Of a DNA stretch of 64,000 bases, positions 1-9,000 are shown one piece after another. The notes under the pieces were generated by a model. It saw nothing but the letters and a program-made list of their open reading frames with translations. It did no database searches and was not told where the DNA came from. Origin of the DNA: Pyrinomonadaceae bacterium MAG19_C2-C3 (GTDB taxonomy: Bacteria > Acidobacteriota > Blastocatellia > Pyrinomonadales > Pyrinomonadaceae). The DNA is taken from positions 1-64,000 of the forward strand of contig JANDLT010000003.1 of assembly GCA_024330265.1 (NCBI GenBank). The letters run 5' to 3'. The position numbers were made by a program, and so were the translations under genes. Each line of letters begins with the position of its first letter. Position 1 is the stretch's first letter.

Positions 1-240
1 CAGACGAGCTTCGCTCGTCGAAAGGGCGTCGAGCCCGCCTCCGGCGGGCGCTGTCGGGCTGGTTCCGACCGGGCAGGGCCCCGCGCGACGAGCGTGGGTG
101 GGGGGTGCGCGGGGGCCCGGGGGGCCACGGGGCCGCGCGCGCCCGGGGGGCGGGGTGGGGGGTGCCCCGCCCCCCTTCGCCCCAACTCTTCTCCCCCTTT
201 CTTCCAACAACCCCCCCCCCCCCCCCCCCCCCCCACCACT
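1..240. other. GC-rich low-complexity end with a 24-base C run
   Basis: Bases about 91-180 are almost only G and C, with repeated G runs and C runs, and 211-234 is an uninterrupted run of 24 C. Frames across it encode only Gly/Pro/Arg-rich nonsense. Bases 4-20 form a small hairpin (ACGAG/CTCGT). The neighbouring MreB-like gene ends cleanly at 246, so this is its 3' flank. Seen from the minus strand the run is poly-G, which is a known low-signal artefact of two-colour sequencing at read or contig ends. I therefore suspect a misassembled contig edge rather than biology. A true homopolymer tract cannot be excluded. Confidence 0.6.
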
Positions 241-245
241 GCTTT

Positions 246-1601
246 TCATCCTTCAAACGCTCCCGCCGTTTCATTCATCGCGGGTGAAAATTCGTTGCGC
301 GCGACACGCCTTAACAGGAGCGGTTCATCGTAGAGTTGGGCGAGTCCGCGCACGATGGCGAAGCGCGGTTCGTCGGCGATGCGGACGCCGAGTTGGGTGG
401 TTTGTTGAAGGTAAATTTCGATACCGTCGAGCAATGCCCCGCCGCCCGTCAGGATGATGCCTCTATCGTAAATATCGGCGGAGACTTCCGGCGGAACTTC
501 GCCCAGAGCATCGCGCACTTTATCCGCGATGCGGCGCAGTATGGGTTGCGCGACGGTGTAAATTTCGTGCGCCGTGACTTCAATCGCGCCGGGGCTTCCG
601 GTCTGCACGTCGCGCCCTTTGACCGTCACACGCGATTCGTCACCCGTCGTCGGTTCAATCGCCGAGCAGAGTTCAAGCTTGAGCCGTTCGGCGGTTGACA
701 CGCCGATAATCAAACCGCGATGCCGACGAAGGCGGTCAATAATCGCAAGGTCAATATCGGTGCTTCCCAACCGTTCGCCGTCGGCATAGACAATCGCCCC
801 GCCCGCGACGACCGCGATGTTTGTAGTTCCGCCACCAATATCAATAACGACGTTGGCGCGTATGTCGTCCATCATCACGCCCGCCCCGATAGCGGCGGCG
901 AGACCTTCTTCGACCATATGGACACGCCCGATGTGTGCCTGTTCAGCGGCGGCTAAAAGCGCGCGTTGTTCGACGTGCGTGACGCCCGCCAAGACGCTCA
1001 TCACGGCGCGACGCGAAAACTGCGAAAAGCCGCTTCTGGCTTCGCGGACGAAGTGTTCGAGCATCGCCTGTGTGCGCTCAAAATCCGCGACCACGCCGTC
1101 AATCAACGGCGAAATGATTTGCACATCGCGGGCTTCCCTACCGAGCATCTCTTGGGCTTCCCTGCCAAAGGCGAGCGGTTCGCCGCTTAACTTTTTAACC
1201 GCGACGACCGACGGTTCATCCACGACCACGCCGCGCCCGCGCACCGCGATAATCGTCGAAGCCGAACCCATGTCAATCGCCAGCGAATCCGACACGAGGT
1301 CACGAATAGTAGTGATAAGTTTCTGGGAACGTTTTCTTCGCATGAGTAAATATGAAGCGGCGGCGGACGCACCGACGAACAATGCTCCACGCGCCAAACC
1401 TCTCGAATTCGATTCGTTTTCCTGTTCCGCTTTGATGGGTTGTGCGGCGTCCGGCTTCGCGTTCGTCACGCGCCGCGCGAGAATCTCTTTGTCATCCGCC
1501 GGTGTTCGAGGCGTCGCCGTCGCGCGCTTGTCGGGTGGAGTGGCGACTGTGTGCTTAACCGCACGTTTATCCCCGTGTTTCGCTTCTTTTTTCTGCGCCA
1601 C
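246..1601 (-). CDS. MreB-like actin-fold protein with N-terminal membrane segment
   Basis: Actin/Hsp70-fold ATPase of the MreB (rod-shape) type, expected to polymerise under the membrane and guide wall synthesis. It shows phosphate-1 (DMGSAST, about 110-116), phosphate-2 (VIDIGGGTTN, about 252-261) and the adenosine motif (ILTGGGAL, about 383-391). At 451 residues it is about 100 longer than ordinary MreB. The extra N-terminus is a charged, Lys/Ala/Thr-rich stretch (1-70) followed by a probable membrane helix at about 72-87 and a basic RRKR stop-transfer. MreB normally uses a short amphipathic helix, so a true transmembrane anchor is unusual. The start is a GTG with AAAGG about 10 bases upstream. 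No mreC or mreD is adjacent. The family assignment is firm; its role as the main MreB is not. Confidence 0.85.
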   Translation of the reverse strand: MAQKKEAKHGDKRAVKHTVATPPDKRATATPRTPADDKEILARRVTNAKPDAAQPIKAEQENESNSRGLARGALFVGASAAASYLLMRRKRSQKLITTIRDLVSDSLAIDMGSASTIIAVRGRGVVVDEPSVVAVKKLSGEPLAFGREAQEMLGREARDVQIISPLIDGVVADFERTQAMLEHFVREARSGFSQFSRRAVMSVLAGVTHVEQRALLAAAEQAHIGRVHMVEEGLAAAIGAGVMMDDIRANVVIDIGGGTTNIAVVAGGAIVYADGERLGSTDIDLAIIDRLRRHRGLIIGVSTAERLKLELCSAIEPTTGDESRVTVKGRDVQTGSPGAIEVTAHEIYTVAQPILRRIADKVRDALGEVPPEVSADIYDRGIILTGGGALLDGIEIYLQQTTQLGVRIADEPRFAIVRGLAQLYDEPLLLRRVARNEFSPAMNETAGAFEG

Positions 1602-1800
1602 GCGGTCACAACCTTTGTCGAACGATGATGATATTTTGGAGTGTCCCGACCCGCTTTTGATTTTAACCTATCCATCATCCGACACGCGACATGAACCGTC
1701 ATTTATGCAAAATCGCCGTGTGTTATCATCCCCGTGCATCGCTAATCGTCCCGCTCAAATAACAATTTGGAAGCTATGCCAATGATGTTTTCTCGGCGGG

Positions 1801-1834
1801 ACTCTGCGTCGGCACTCTGCGATTCTCTGCGTCA
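1801..1834. repeat. One-armed CTCTGCG repeat
   Basis: Three copies of an (A)CTCTGCG unit lie in the gap between the MreB-like gene and the ABC ATPase gene (1602-1896). The unit matches the CRCAGAG family seen near 10.9, 20.5, 49.2 and 51.8 kb in this window. No second arm is visible here. The rest of the gap shows no gene. Confidence 0.5.
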
Positions 1835-1896
1835 AGAACTTTCTACACGCGAAACTAAACACCAACCATCCGCGATGCGATTCGACAACATCTGAC

Positions 1897-2835
1897 ATGC
1901 TTTTAACGCGCCATCTCTCGAAGTTTTATGACACCGCCGCCGCCGTGCGCGACGTTGATATTTACGTTCCCGAAGGCGAGACGTGCGCCCTGATAGGTCC
2001 GAACGGCGCGGGCAAAACCACTTTACTAAAAATGCTCGCCGGACTTTTGCGCCCGACAAGCGGCACGATAGAAGTCAACCGCACGGATGTCAGCCGCGAC
2101 CCTAAGCGGCTTCATGAAACGGTCGGCTACGTTCCCGACACGTTCGGTTTATACGATGAACTTTCGGTGACGCACTTCCTCGATTACTTCGCCCGCGCCA
2201 ATAACATCGAAGCCGCGAAAGTCCCCAAACGCATTGGTGATGTGTTGTCGCTCGTCGGTTTGACGGAAAAAAGCAAAGCCCAAGTCGGCTCGCTTTCGCG
2301 CGGAATGCGGCAACGTCTCGTCATCGCCAAAACCCTGCTTCACGCTCCGAAGATTCTACTTCTCGACGAACCCGCGTCCGGCTTAGACCCGCACGCCCGG
2401 CTTGATTTATCACGCTTGATAAAAGAACTCGCCCGCATCGGCACGACGATGATTGTCAGTTCGCACATCCTGACCGAACTCGCGGATTTTTCTACGTCCG
2501 TCATCATCATGGAGCGCGGGCGCGTCGTGCGCGCGGGCAACATCAATCAACTTGTCGGTCAGCTTTCACAGGGAACGCCCGTCCGTCTCGAAACGCTCGA
2601 CACGGAAACGGCACAGGCGATTTACGCGGAACTAAACACACGCGACGACGTGATACAGATTGAGCTTATCGAAGCGGCGACCACGCTTGATTTCACCTTT
2701 ATCGGAACGCGCCACGAACTCGCCGCGCTTCACCGCGAAATCGTTGCCAAACATGCGGGCGTGGTGTCATTCTACGAACGCCGCTTAACCGTCGAAGATT
2801 TATTCATGGCACAACACGCCACCGCCGTTAATTGA
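1897..2835 (+). CDS. ABC transporter ATP-binding protein
   Basis: ATPase subunit of an ABC-2-type exporter. Residues 34-42 are the Walker A motif (GPNGAGKTT), 133-139 the signature (LSRGMRQ), 153-159 Walker B (ILLLDEP) and His190 the switch histidine (SSHILTE). About 75 residues follow the core as a C-terminal domain typical of drug or lipid exporter ATPases. Its natural partner is the membrane protein encoded at 3285, 449 bases downstream. That partner gene is interrupted by a MITE, so the exporter may no longer work or may use another permease. The substrate cannot be inferred. Confidence 0.92.
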   Translation: MLLTRHLSKFYDTAAAVRDVDIYVPEGETCALIGPNGAGKTTLLKMLAGLLRPTSGTIEVNRTDVSRDPKRLHETVGYVPDTFGLYDELSVTHFLDYFARANNIEAAKVPKRIGDVLSLVGLTEKSKAQVGSLSRGMRQRLVIAKTLLHAPKILLLDEPASGLDPHARLDLSRLIKELARIGTTMIVSSHILTELADFSTSVIIMERGRVVRAGNINQLVGQLSQGTPVRLETLDTETAQAIYAELNTRDDVIQIELIEAATTLDFTFIGTRHELAALHREIVAKHAGVVSFYERRLTVEDLFMAQHATAVN

Positions 2836-2891
2836 AATTAAAGGCAACGTCTGTTCGGCATAAGACAAGCGTCAAGGCTTTGCCGGTTTTT

Positions 2892-3135
2892 AGCTGCGGC
2901 AGCAGCGGCAAGAAGGTAGCCCACAGTGAAGGCGAAGCCGCAACTGTGGGTCAAGCGGTAGGATGAGATTTCGAGCTACGGAGTAGCGAAAGAAGATTTG
3001 CGACGCAACGGTTACGGAGATTTTCTTTCGCTACTCCGTAGCTCGAGATTTCTATTTATTCCATAACCCACAGTTACGGCTACACTTCGTTTCGCCTTCA
3101 CTGTGGGCTATCCTCTTGCCGCTGCTGCCGCAGCT
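2892..3135. repeat. Nested long inverted repeat between ABC ATPase and permease
   Basis: This is the main content of the 449-base gap 2836-3284. The outer arms, 2892-2935 and 3092-3135, are 44 bases each with two mismatches. An inner pair, 2973-2994 and 3023-3044, is a perfect 22-bp match. The arms carry a CCCACAGTGAAGGCG motif and a GCTACGGAGTAGCG motif. Transcribed, it would fold into a very long hairpin between two genes of one operon. It resembles compound REP/BIME palindromes. I see no gene in it. Confidence 0.85.
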
Positions 3136-3187
3136 TACGAACCGCAGAAGTCACCGAACAAGCGGCGAGATAAGAAGAAACGGCTTA

Positions 3188-3288
3188 CGTCGAATCCACG
3201 TTACAAGGTAAGAATTATGATGAGTCGGGCTTTGCGACCGAGTCGGATGCGACCGCGTCGAATCCACGTTACAAGGTAAGAATTATGA
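3188..3288 (+). repeat. 33-bp direct repeat duplicating the translation start region
   Basis: The 33 bases at 3188-3220 recur exactly at 3256-3288. Each copy ends in an AAGGTAAG ribosome-binding-like stretch followed by ATGA. The second copy supplies the start of the permease gene (ATG 3285). The first supplies an upstream ATG at 3217 with the same spacing. Confidence 0.9.
3217..3279 (+). CDS. Possible 20-codon upstream ORF (leader peptide)
   Basis: Starting at the ATG in the first copy of the 33-bp repeat, the frame reads 20 codons, rich in arginine (MMSRALRPSRMRPRR...), and stops with TAA at 3277-3279, five bases before the permease ATG. It has the same AAGGTAAG upstream as the permease. 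It could be a coupled leader, or only a by-product of the duplication. Confidence 0.3.
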   Translation: MMSRALRPSRMRPRRIHVTR

Positions 3289-4715
3289 ACCTCAACCCCG
3301 AACTCACACGCGCCCTTCGCACGACGCTTCCCGCACGGCGCGCCTTCTTCATCTTCGCCGCGACTCTCGCGCTCGTCCTCATCGGCGGCGGCTTGGTGTG
3401 GAATGGTTATCAAGTTCCTCAAAACTTGAACCCAAATCAAATGGCTTATCACAACGAAGCCGACCAACTCCGTTGGGCTGGCAGAGACATGCGCGAGATT
3501 CTCGAAGTCATCCTGTTCGGCTTGTTCTTCATCATCGCGCCCGCGACCGCCGCATTGACTTTCGTGCAGGAAAAACTGCGCGGCACATACATCTTTCAAC
3601 AAATGATGTTGCTCGCACCCGCGCGTTTGGCGACGGGCAAGTTCATCGGAAGCGGATTGCTCACATACTTCATCGCCGCCATCGTCTTTCCGTTCTACAT
3701 CGTCGCCGCCGTCGTCGGTGAACAAAGTATAATTGAGATAGTTCGTATCTCATTGCTTCTCATCATCGGCGGCTTATCGTGTCAGGCAGTCGGTTTGCTT
3801 ATCTCGGCGGTCGTCGCCGGATACGGCGAAAAGATGTCACGCGGCAGTTTGCTCATCGCGCCCGTCGTCGCTTTCGCCAGTGCCGTCGCCGCGATTTCAG
3901 TGCGTCCGTACTGCCTGAGCAGCTACGGTTATGTCAAAGGCGAGTACGGAATAGGCTCCTTATACACTTGGGACTTCTACGGTGTGCCGCTTCCATACTT
4001 CACGATGATACTTGCCCTGTTCGCGTTCGTCGGCGCGTGGGCGTTCGTCGGAACAATCCGGCGCATCAACGAAAACCAACTCGTTCCCGTCAGCCCGCGC
4101 CCTGTGTGGCTGTTTATCGTGTCGGCGCAATTCATCCTCGTCGGCTTGTTGTGGGGTTGGGGCGCGAACGCCAAGCCACTTCAAAGTTTGAATCAATTCA
4201 TCATGCTTAACTGGCTCGCGCTCTCAATCCTCGCCGCCGCGATTGCTGTCACTCGCGGCAACTTGCGCGAACTCTTGAGCGCGACGACGCACCGCGACGC
4301 GAATCAAATCCTGCGTCAACGAAACATCACCGATGCCGCCAAGACTTTTGCCGTCTGGCTCGTCTCGTCACTCGTCGGACTCGTCGCGCTCTGGTACAGC
4401 TTTCACGTTCAACTCGTCGGCTTCCCCGCGAACCTCGCCCTGACCGCACAACTCGCGCCGATTGTTTTGAGTTTCATCCTCGCGGTTGTGACCGTCGCCG
4501 CCCTCGTTCAACTCTGCGCCCTGTATCGCTTCCGACTCGGAGCGTGGAGCGGCATCCTGTTCGCCGTCCTGTTCTATCTCATCACGGGCGTCGCGGGCGC
4601 GATGCACACTTCGCCGCGCAACACGTTCTCGCTCATCAATCCGATTCACTTCACAGAACAACTTTGTAAGGACGATGCGTTCCTTATAAGGGAACACGAC
4701 TTAGAGCGTGTCTGA
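3285..4715 (+). CDS. ABC-2 permease, C-terminally truncated by a MITE
   Basis: Integral membrane subunit, probable partner of the ATPase at 1897. It has many hydrophobic segments from residue 20 onward, and the region around residues 100-130 (FVQEKLRGTYIFQQMMLL) looks like the ABC-2 cytosolic coupling region. The frame reads to residue 473 (TTA, 4701-4703), then enters the MITE and ends after three foreign codons (ERV). Removing the element and one TTA target copy joins 4703 to 4884 in frame and restores 85 more codons, giving an original length of 558 residues. The lost part includes a final membrane helix. Whether the 476-residue product works is unknown. The start is set by the AAGGTAAG at 3274. 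Confidence 0.85.
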   Translation: MNLNPELTRALRTTLPARRAFFIFAATLALVLIGGGLVWNGYQVPQNLNPNQMAYHNEADQLRWAGRDMREILEVILFGLFFIIAPATAALTFVQEKLRGTYIFQQMMLLAPARLATGKFIGSGLLTYFIAAIVFPFYIVAAVVGEQSIIEIVRISLLLIIGGLSCQAVGLLISAVVAGYGEKMSRGSLLIAPVVAFASAVAAISVRPYCLSSYGYVKGEYGIGSLYTWDFYGVPLPYFTMILALFAFVGAWAFVGTIRRINENQLVPVSPRPVWLFIVSAQFILVGLLWGWGANAKPLQSLNQFIMLNWLALSILAAAIAVTRGNLRELLSATTHRDANQILRQRNITDAAKTFAVWLVSSLVGLVALWYSFHVQLVGFPANLALTAQLAPIVLSFILAVVTVAALVQLCALYRFRLGAWSGILFAVLFYLITGVAGAMHTSPRNTFSLINPIHFTEQLCKDDAFLIREHDLERV

Positions 4716-4880
4716 AAAGTCAAAATAGAAACATTAAGCAATACGCTTACTTTTTATGTTATCAGGTAAAAACTTGCGTAAATCTTAGAGAAAGTGGGCT
4801 TTCAGCTGGTTATGCTTTTTGTCGTTAAGACAACTCAAGCCCAATGTTTTCAGGCTTTTTAAGACTTTTCAGACACGCTC
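4704..4880. mobile_element. 177-bp MITE inserted in the permease gene
   Basis: Perfect 18-bp terminal inverted repeats, GAGCGTGTCTGAAAAGTC at 4704-4721 and its complement at 4863-4880, are flanked by a TTA duplication at 4701-4703 and 4881-4883. The inside is AT-rich and has no transposase gene. A TNA duplication and ends of this kind are usual for the IS1031 subgroup of the IS5 family, so a parent element of that group probably moves it. Excision in silico restores an open reading frame, which confirms the boundaries. Confidence 0.93.
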
Positions 4881-4883
4881 TTA

Positions 4884-5141
4884 GAACTGTGGCGAGATGA
4901 TTATCGAATCACACCTGACAAAAAAATTGTTCAAGTTGTTTATGACAGCGAATCTTTTGGCTTGAAAGAAGGCGATTTCATAATGTCTGCCGAACAGCCT
5001 TTCGACGCCGCGCTCATCGTCCACGCTCTCACCGCGCAATTCGTCGTCGCGCTGATGTTCGGCGGCTTGGCTTACCGCAAGTGGCGGCGCACGGAATACG
5101 AAGCCCACATCGGAACGGACGATGCGATTGTTCGCGCTTGA
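4884..5141 (+). pseudogene. Detached 3' end of the ABC permease gene
   Basis: The frame from 4884 to the TGA at 5139-5141 encodes 85 residues beginning ELWRDDYRITPDK, including a hydrophobic helix (FVVALMFGGLAY) and a basic/acidic tail. It has no start of its own and is continuous with the permease frame when the MITE and one TTA are removed. It is therefore the separated C-terminus. Confidence 0.88.
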
Positions 5142-5225
5142 TTGTTACCCTTCCACAAAAGGCGAACGACAAGACGACCTAATTTCAATTTTGTAACATC
5201 AATTTAACCTCGCGCGTCTAGGCTC

Positions 5226-5519
5226 GTGGGCTTCACATGTCATCAATCTGAAGTTTGCCCGAAGCAGCCGAACGCGAAGGAGTACAGTCAAACCGTGTCA
5301 ATCGCCAACGAACTTAGCAGCGATGTCGCCGCCGCGATGATTGCCTCGCACGCCAACCGTTTCTCCGGCAGCGCGCACAACCTGACGCGCATCGTGCTTG
5401 AACTTCATTCGACGCTTCAACGCTTAAACCGACAATCGCGCCGCCGTCTCTCGCGCCGCGATGCCGAACCGCACACCGCGCCGCCCGATTCCGCTTTCGC
5501 GCACGGCGGCAATCACTGA
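5226..5519 (+). CDS. Small protein of unknown function
   Basis: No family recognised. The frame gives 97 residues from ATG 5226. A GTG at 5295, with GAAGGAG 12 bases upstream, would give 74 residues (VSIANELSSDVAAAMIASHA...), a more protein-like sequence with an amphipathic helical centre and a basic RRRLSRRD stretch. A strong intrinsic terminator 40 bases after the stop (5561-5598) supports a real transcription unit ending here. There is no signal peptide or membrane segment. Confidence 0.45.
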   Translation: MGFTCHQSEVCPKQPNAKEYSQTVSIANELSSDVAAAMIASHANRFSGSAHNLTRIVLELHSTLQRLNRQSRRRLSRRDAEPHTAPPDSAFAHGGNH

Positions 5520-5560
5520 TTTCCCTTTATTCCGCTTCAATCAACAACCAAATATCGAAA

Positions 5561-5598
5561 GCCCGCGAGATTGTCACAACGACTCTCGCGGGCTTTTT
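5561..5598 (+). terminator. Intrinsic terminator after the small gene
   Basis: A perfect 10-bp stem, GCCCGCGAGA (5561-5570) and TCTCGCGGGC (5584-5593), has a 13-base loop and is followed at once by TTTTT. It separates the small gene from TonB receptor 1. Confidence 0.85.
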
Positions 5599-6088
5599 CT
5601 ATTCATAAAAACCGTTCTATGTTCAAGGTTGTAAAGACGTTGGCTCATAACTTTGAACTTCGGGTTATGGGTCAAAGGCGGGAGACACTTAGCGGTTCTT
5701 GGCGTCCGTTACCTTTGCGCTACTTTGCGTTACTTCTTAGCTTGTATCGCAAAGAACCGCGAAGCGAAGACGCTAAGGGGCGCAAAGTAAAAAGACCCCC
5801 ATGTAGATTCACCCATGCTTGAGCCACTGCCGAACCTTGAACTCCGCCTTCATCCGCTCATTCCGTAACATTTATTTAAGACGGTATTCACGCCGGTTTA
5901 ACTCCGCGTCGTTATCTTCCCGTTTGCCCGAATCACCAAACTCTCGCACTTTTTTACATAACCGAAATTGTTCTTTATTTGAAAGCCGGTATGCGTACAT
6001 CCGTTCTTGTGCGCGCGGAAACGCACAAATTCCAACTCGTCCAAGTTCACACAAACCTTTTCCACTTCCAGCTTCTCAGGAGATTTTT
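5599..6088. other. Non-coding region with degenerate repeats upstream of TonB receptor 1
   Basis: With the terminator this completes a 569-base gap. Bases about 5690-5800 contain an imperfect inverted repeat built from TTTGCG/CGCAAAG and GCGGTTCTT/AAGAACCGC words, probably a decayed relative of the heptamer hairpins. Open frames through it have no protein-like features. The last 60 bases form the leader of the receptor gene, ending in the ribosome-binding site CAGGAG at 6077-6082. Confidence 0.5.
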
Positions 6089-9000
6089 ATGTTTCAAGCA
6101 CATCCAAAGTTGTTCCCCGACCGCGTATTTTCAGCGACTCTTATGATATTGCTGATGTGCGGCATCGTCACTATTTTCACTTCCAACACACACGCGCAAG
6201 TGCAAAATTCGGGCAGCATCACCGGCACGGTGCAAGACCCGAACGGCGCGACACTGAGCGGCGTGCAAGTCACCGCCACCAACCCCGAAACCGGGCTGGT
6301 GCGCGAAACCACGAGCGGCAACGACGGCAGTTATTCGATTCCCGTACTGCCGACCGGAACTTACCAAGTAACGTTTATGCAAAACGGATTTGCGATGACG
6401 CAGGTCAACGATGTCATCGTCGAAGCCGCCGTCCCGCGCACGATTGACCAAGTTTTGCAGGTCGGCGGGGTCGGCGAAACCATTGATGTGACGGGCGAAG
6501 CCGGAACGCTGCTCGCCCCCGACACCGCGACCACCGCGCGCCGCATCAACGCCGAAGAAATCGTCCAAGTCCCGACTTCGACGCGCAGTTTCACGCACTT
6601 GCTTTCAACCGAAGCAGGCGTCAGTTCAGACCTTCCGCCCGTCGCCGTCAACGGTAACGGCAACATCTCACCGTCGGTCAACGGCACACGCACGACTTCG
6701 ACGAGCCTGTTTTTCAACGGCATTGACGCGACCAACCTCACGTCAAACGAAGGCTCATTAACCGACAACATCGCTCCCGCGCCGGAGACGCTCGAAGAAG
6801 TGAAACTGCAAACTTCGCTTTACGACGCTTCGACCGGACGTTCGGGCGGCGGCAATTTCCAACTCATCACCAAGTCAGGCACAAACCAATTCAACGGTTC
6901 GGCTTACTATTTCGTCCAGAATGAAAAATTCAACGCCAACGATTTCTTTTTCAATCGTGACGGGCTTGAGCGTCCGCGCGCGCGCCGCAACGAAGGCGGC
7001 TTCACCATCGGCGGACCCATCATCCAAGAACGCTTCTTCTTTTTCGGCGGCTATCAACGCACGCAGGCAAACACCGGATTAGTTCCGACCGCTTCGAGTC
7101 AAACGACTTTGCCCGCCGCGCTCGGTTTGATTCCGGGAGCGCGCACGGCGGAGAATCTTGCCGCCGCTTTCCGTCAACTCAATTCATCGTTCCCACTCAC
7201 CGCCGCGCAAATCTCGCCGCTTGCGATTCAACTTCTCAACACGCGCAACCCGCTTACCGGCGACTACATCATCCCAAGCCCGCGCGCGGGTGCGCGTTCG
7301 GTCGGCGTTGACCAAAGCGTCGCGCTTTCCATTCCCGGCATCACGGGCAATACGGGCGGCGGTAATCCGCTTGTGCGTCAACGCAATGTGTTTCCGGCGG
7401 CGTTTGAGCAAGACCAGTTTTCAATCAAACTCGACGGACAACTAACGCAGAACAACCGATTGAGCGGCACGTTCTTCTTCTCCAACTTTCCCGGCTTAGA
7501 CCCGTTCACCGAACCGAACGCGCAAGCCTCGCCGTTCCAACTCAAGCGCGACGACCGCAACCGCACACTCGCCGTTTCCGACACGCACATCTTCGGCGCG
7601 AACCTCATCAACGAAGTGCGCTTCGGATACTTTTCACTCAACAACACGCGCACCCTCGATGACCCGTTCCTGACGCCGGAACTTTCCAGCCAAGCGTTCG
7701 GCATCGTCAATCCCGCGCTCTTTTTCGATGACAGTCCCGGCACGCGCCGTCTCGGTCACTTCGTCGGCAGAAACAACATCTCCGGCTTCGCCTTCGGCGG
7801 AACCAACGATTCCTTCAATCAACGCGAGCAGAAAACTTACAGCTTCTCCGACAACGTGACTTACGTTGTCGGCAAACACACCTTGCGCTTCGGCGGCGAA
7901 TATAAACGTCAACAGTACGACACGGCGTTGCCGGAAGAACAGGCGACCGAGTTCGAGAAATTCGACAACTTCACGCAAATCCTTTTGGGACGCGCGACCG
8001 AAGCCGATACGCAGTTCGGTACCACCGTCAAAGAATTTCGCTTCGGCGACGCGAGCGGCTACATCGCCGACGACTTCAAATTAAAGCCGGGACTGACCTT
8101 GAATCTCGGTCTGCGCTATGAGTTTTACGGGCTTCCAACCGAACGCAACGGGCGCATCGGCAACTTCGACCCCGCCCTATTGACCAGCACGGAGAATCCG
8201 CTTAACGCCTTTATCGTTCCGTCGAATGTGCGAATGACCGGACTCCAAGCGGTTGATGACGCGATTGCTGTCACGACGCGCGCCAATACCAAGCACACCT
8301 TGAACGGTCAGGACACGAACAATTTCGCGCCGCGCTTCGGCTTCGCTTACAGCCCGTCGCGCTTTAATAATCGCGTCGTGATTCGCGGCGGCTACGGGAT
8401 TTTCTACGACCGCCCTTCAACCGCTTTCATCAACACGATTTTCAGTAACTACCCGTTCCTGCGCGAATCCGAAGTCACGGCGGGCGCACCGAACATCCCG
8501 ATTCAAACCGCGTTCTCGACGCAGAATCCGCAACTCGGTCTTAACAATTATCTCCCTGCGCGCATCGTCTATGAAGGAGCCGGAACTTTCCGCATACGCG
8601 ATAATACGGGCGTGACCACCACTCCCATCATCGGCTCTAATGGACAGAACACATCCAACCCGATTGACTTGGGAACGGGTCAAGCGATTCGCGGCAACGT
8701 CGCCGAAACCTTCGAGTTCCGCGCCATAGACCGCGACTTAAAAACGCCGTACATTCAGCAGTACAACGTCGGCGTACAGTACGAACTCGGACGCAACAAC
8801 TTAATCGAAGTCCGCTACGTCGGCACGAAGGGAACGAAACTTTTACAGGCGGTCGCCATCAATCAAGGCTTTGACTTAAACGACCCCGCGACGCCGGATT
8901 TCGTTTTCGCCCGCTTCACCCAAGCCTACGAAACCGCGTTCAACGGAGCGCAAGCCCGCGTCGCCGCCGGAACTTTGACGCCAGCGGCATTTGCCGCCGC

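Noticed and set aside
817-1785. A 322-codon frame on the plus strand opposite the MreB-like gene
   Set aside because: It is the antisense shadow of a clear actin-fold gene; the translation has no domain pattern and starts inside the coding region.
5571-5822. An 83-codon frame after the terminator
   Set aside because: It runs through the terminator stem and repeat sequence, and the product is basic nonsense.
5819-6088. N-terminal extension of TonB receptor 1
   Set aside because: The extension has no conserved residues; a good ribosome-binding site and a signal peptide begin at 6089.
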